From Pseudomonadota bacterium (lineage in GTDB: Bacteria > Pseudomonadota > Alphaproteobacteria > Sphingomonadales > Sphingomonadaceae): a stretch of 21,279 nucleotides of DNA. Location: contig JAEZHP010000027.1 of the NCBI GenBank assembly GCA_023416515.1, positions 1 to 21,279 on the forward strand, written 5' to 3'. Below the pieces are notes generated by a model. That model searched no databases, had not been told where the DNA came from, and saw only the letters and a program-made list of their open reading frames with translations. The first letter of the stretch is position 1; the number at the start of each line of letters is the position of its first letter. Positions 21,253 through 21,279 of this stretch are shown here, one piece after another. The translations under genes were made by a program, and so were the position numbers.

Positions 21253-21279
21253 GGAAGTGGAAACTCGACAGGGGGGGGG

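Overview
The window is a gene-dense, high-GC piece of a bacterial chromosome, most likely from an alphaproteobacterium of the order Sphingomonadales. That placement is inference. It rests on a DUF2842 gene, a CtrA-like box in front of a PilZ gene, the zapA / 6S RNA / formyltetrahydrofolate cyclo-ligase arrangement, and overall gene style. I see no insertion sequences, phage genes, CRISPR arrays or attachment sites. No gene-free stretch exceeds 300 bases, and almost everything is housekeeping.

Layout. (a) 3-3334, minus strand: a run pcm - Nudix hydrolase - prfC - trxC, covering protein repair, nucleotide or RNA cleaning, release-factor recycling and thioredoxin. (b) 3479-4799, plus strand: two tandem DUF805 membrane-protein paralogues, then tRNA-Leu(CAA). 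(c) 4845-8103: a GH1-like glycosidase (plus), a TetR regulator (minus) with operator-like palindromes just upstream, and a divergent AI-2E family transporter (plus). (d) 8128-9262: tRNA-Asp(GTC) with its own promoter, then an RNase Z-like metallo-beta-lactamase-fold hydrolase (minus) with a conspicuous rare-codon patch. (e) 9334-10045: a structured, AT-rich divergent region with a CtrA-like site, a PilZ gene (plus), and a DUF2842 gene (minus) whose 3' end overlaps that of PilZ. (f) 10033-11331, minus: small coiled-coil protein - zapA - 6S RNA - 5-formyltetrahydrofolate cyclo-ligase - DUF2842, apparently one transcription unit. (g) 11464-18063, plus: a central-carbon cluster tkt - gap - pgk - DUF481 outer-membrane protein - unknown basic-tailed protein - class I fructose-bisphosphate aldolase. 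(h) 18065-21195: a lipoprotein (minus), thiE (plus), DUF72 (minus), an M23 peptidase (plus) and efp (plus), followed by a REP-like palindromic repeat.

How the parts fit. The tkt-gap-pgk-fba block supplies lower glycolysis/gluconeogenesis and the pentose-phosphate link, with DUF481 and the unknown gene embedded in the same orientation. The zapA block joins division (ZapA), growth-phase control of RNA polymerase (6S RNA) and folate metabolism, as in enterobacteria. I found no convincing new multi-gene system. The most useful observations are non-obvious ones: the 6S RNA gene, a Nudix gene whose fold starts before any standard start codon, the CtrA-like site, the TetR operator candidates, the rare-codon patch, and the unknown gene inside the glycolytic cluster.
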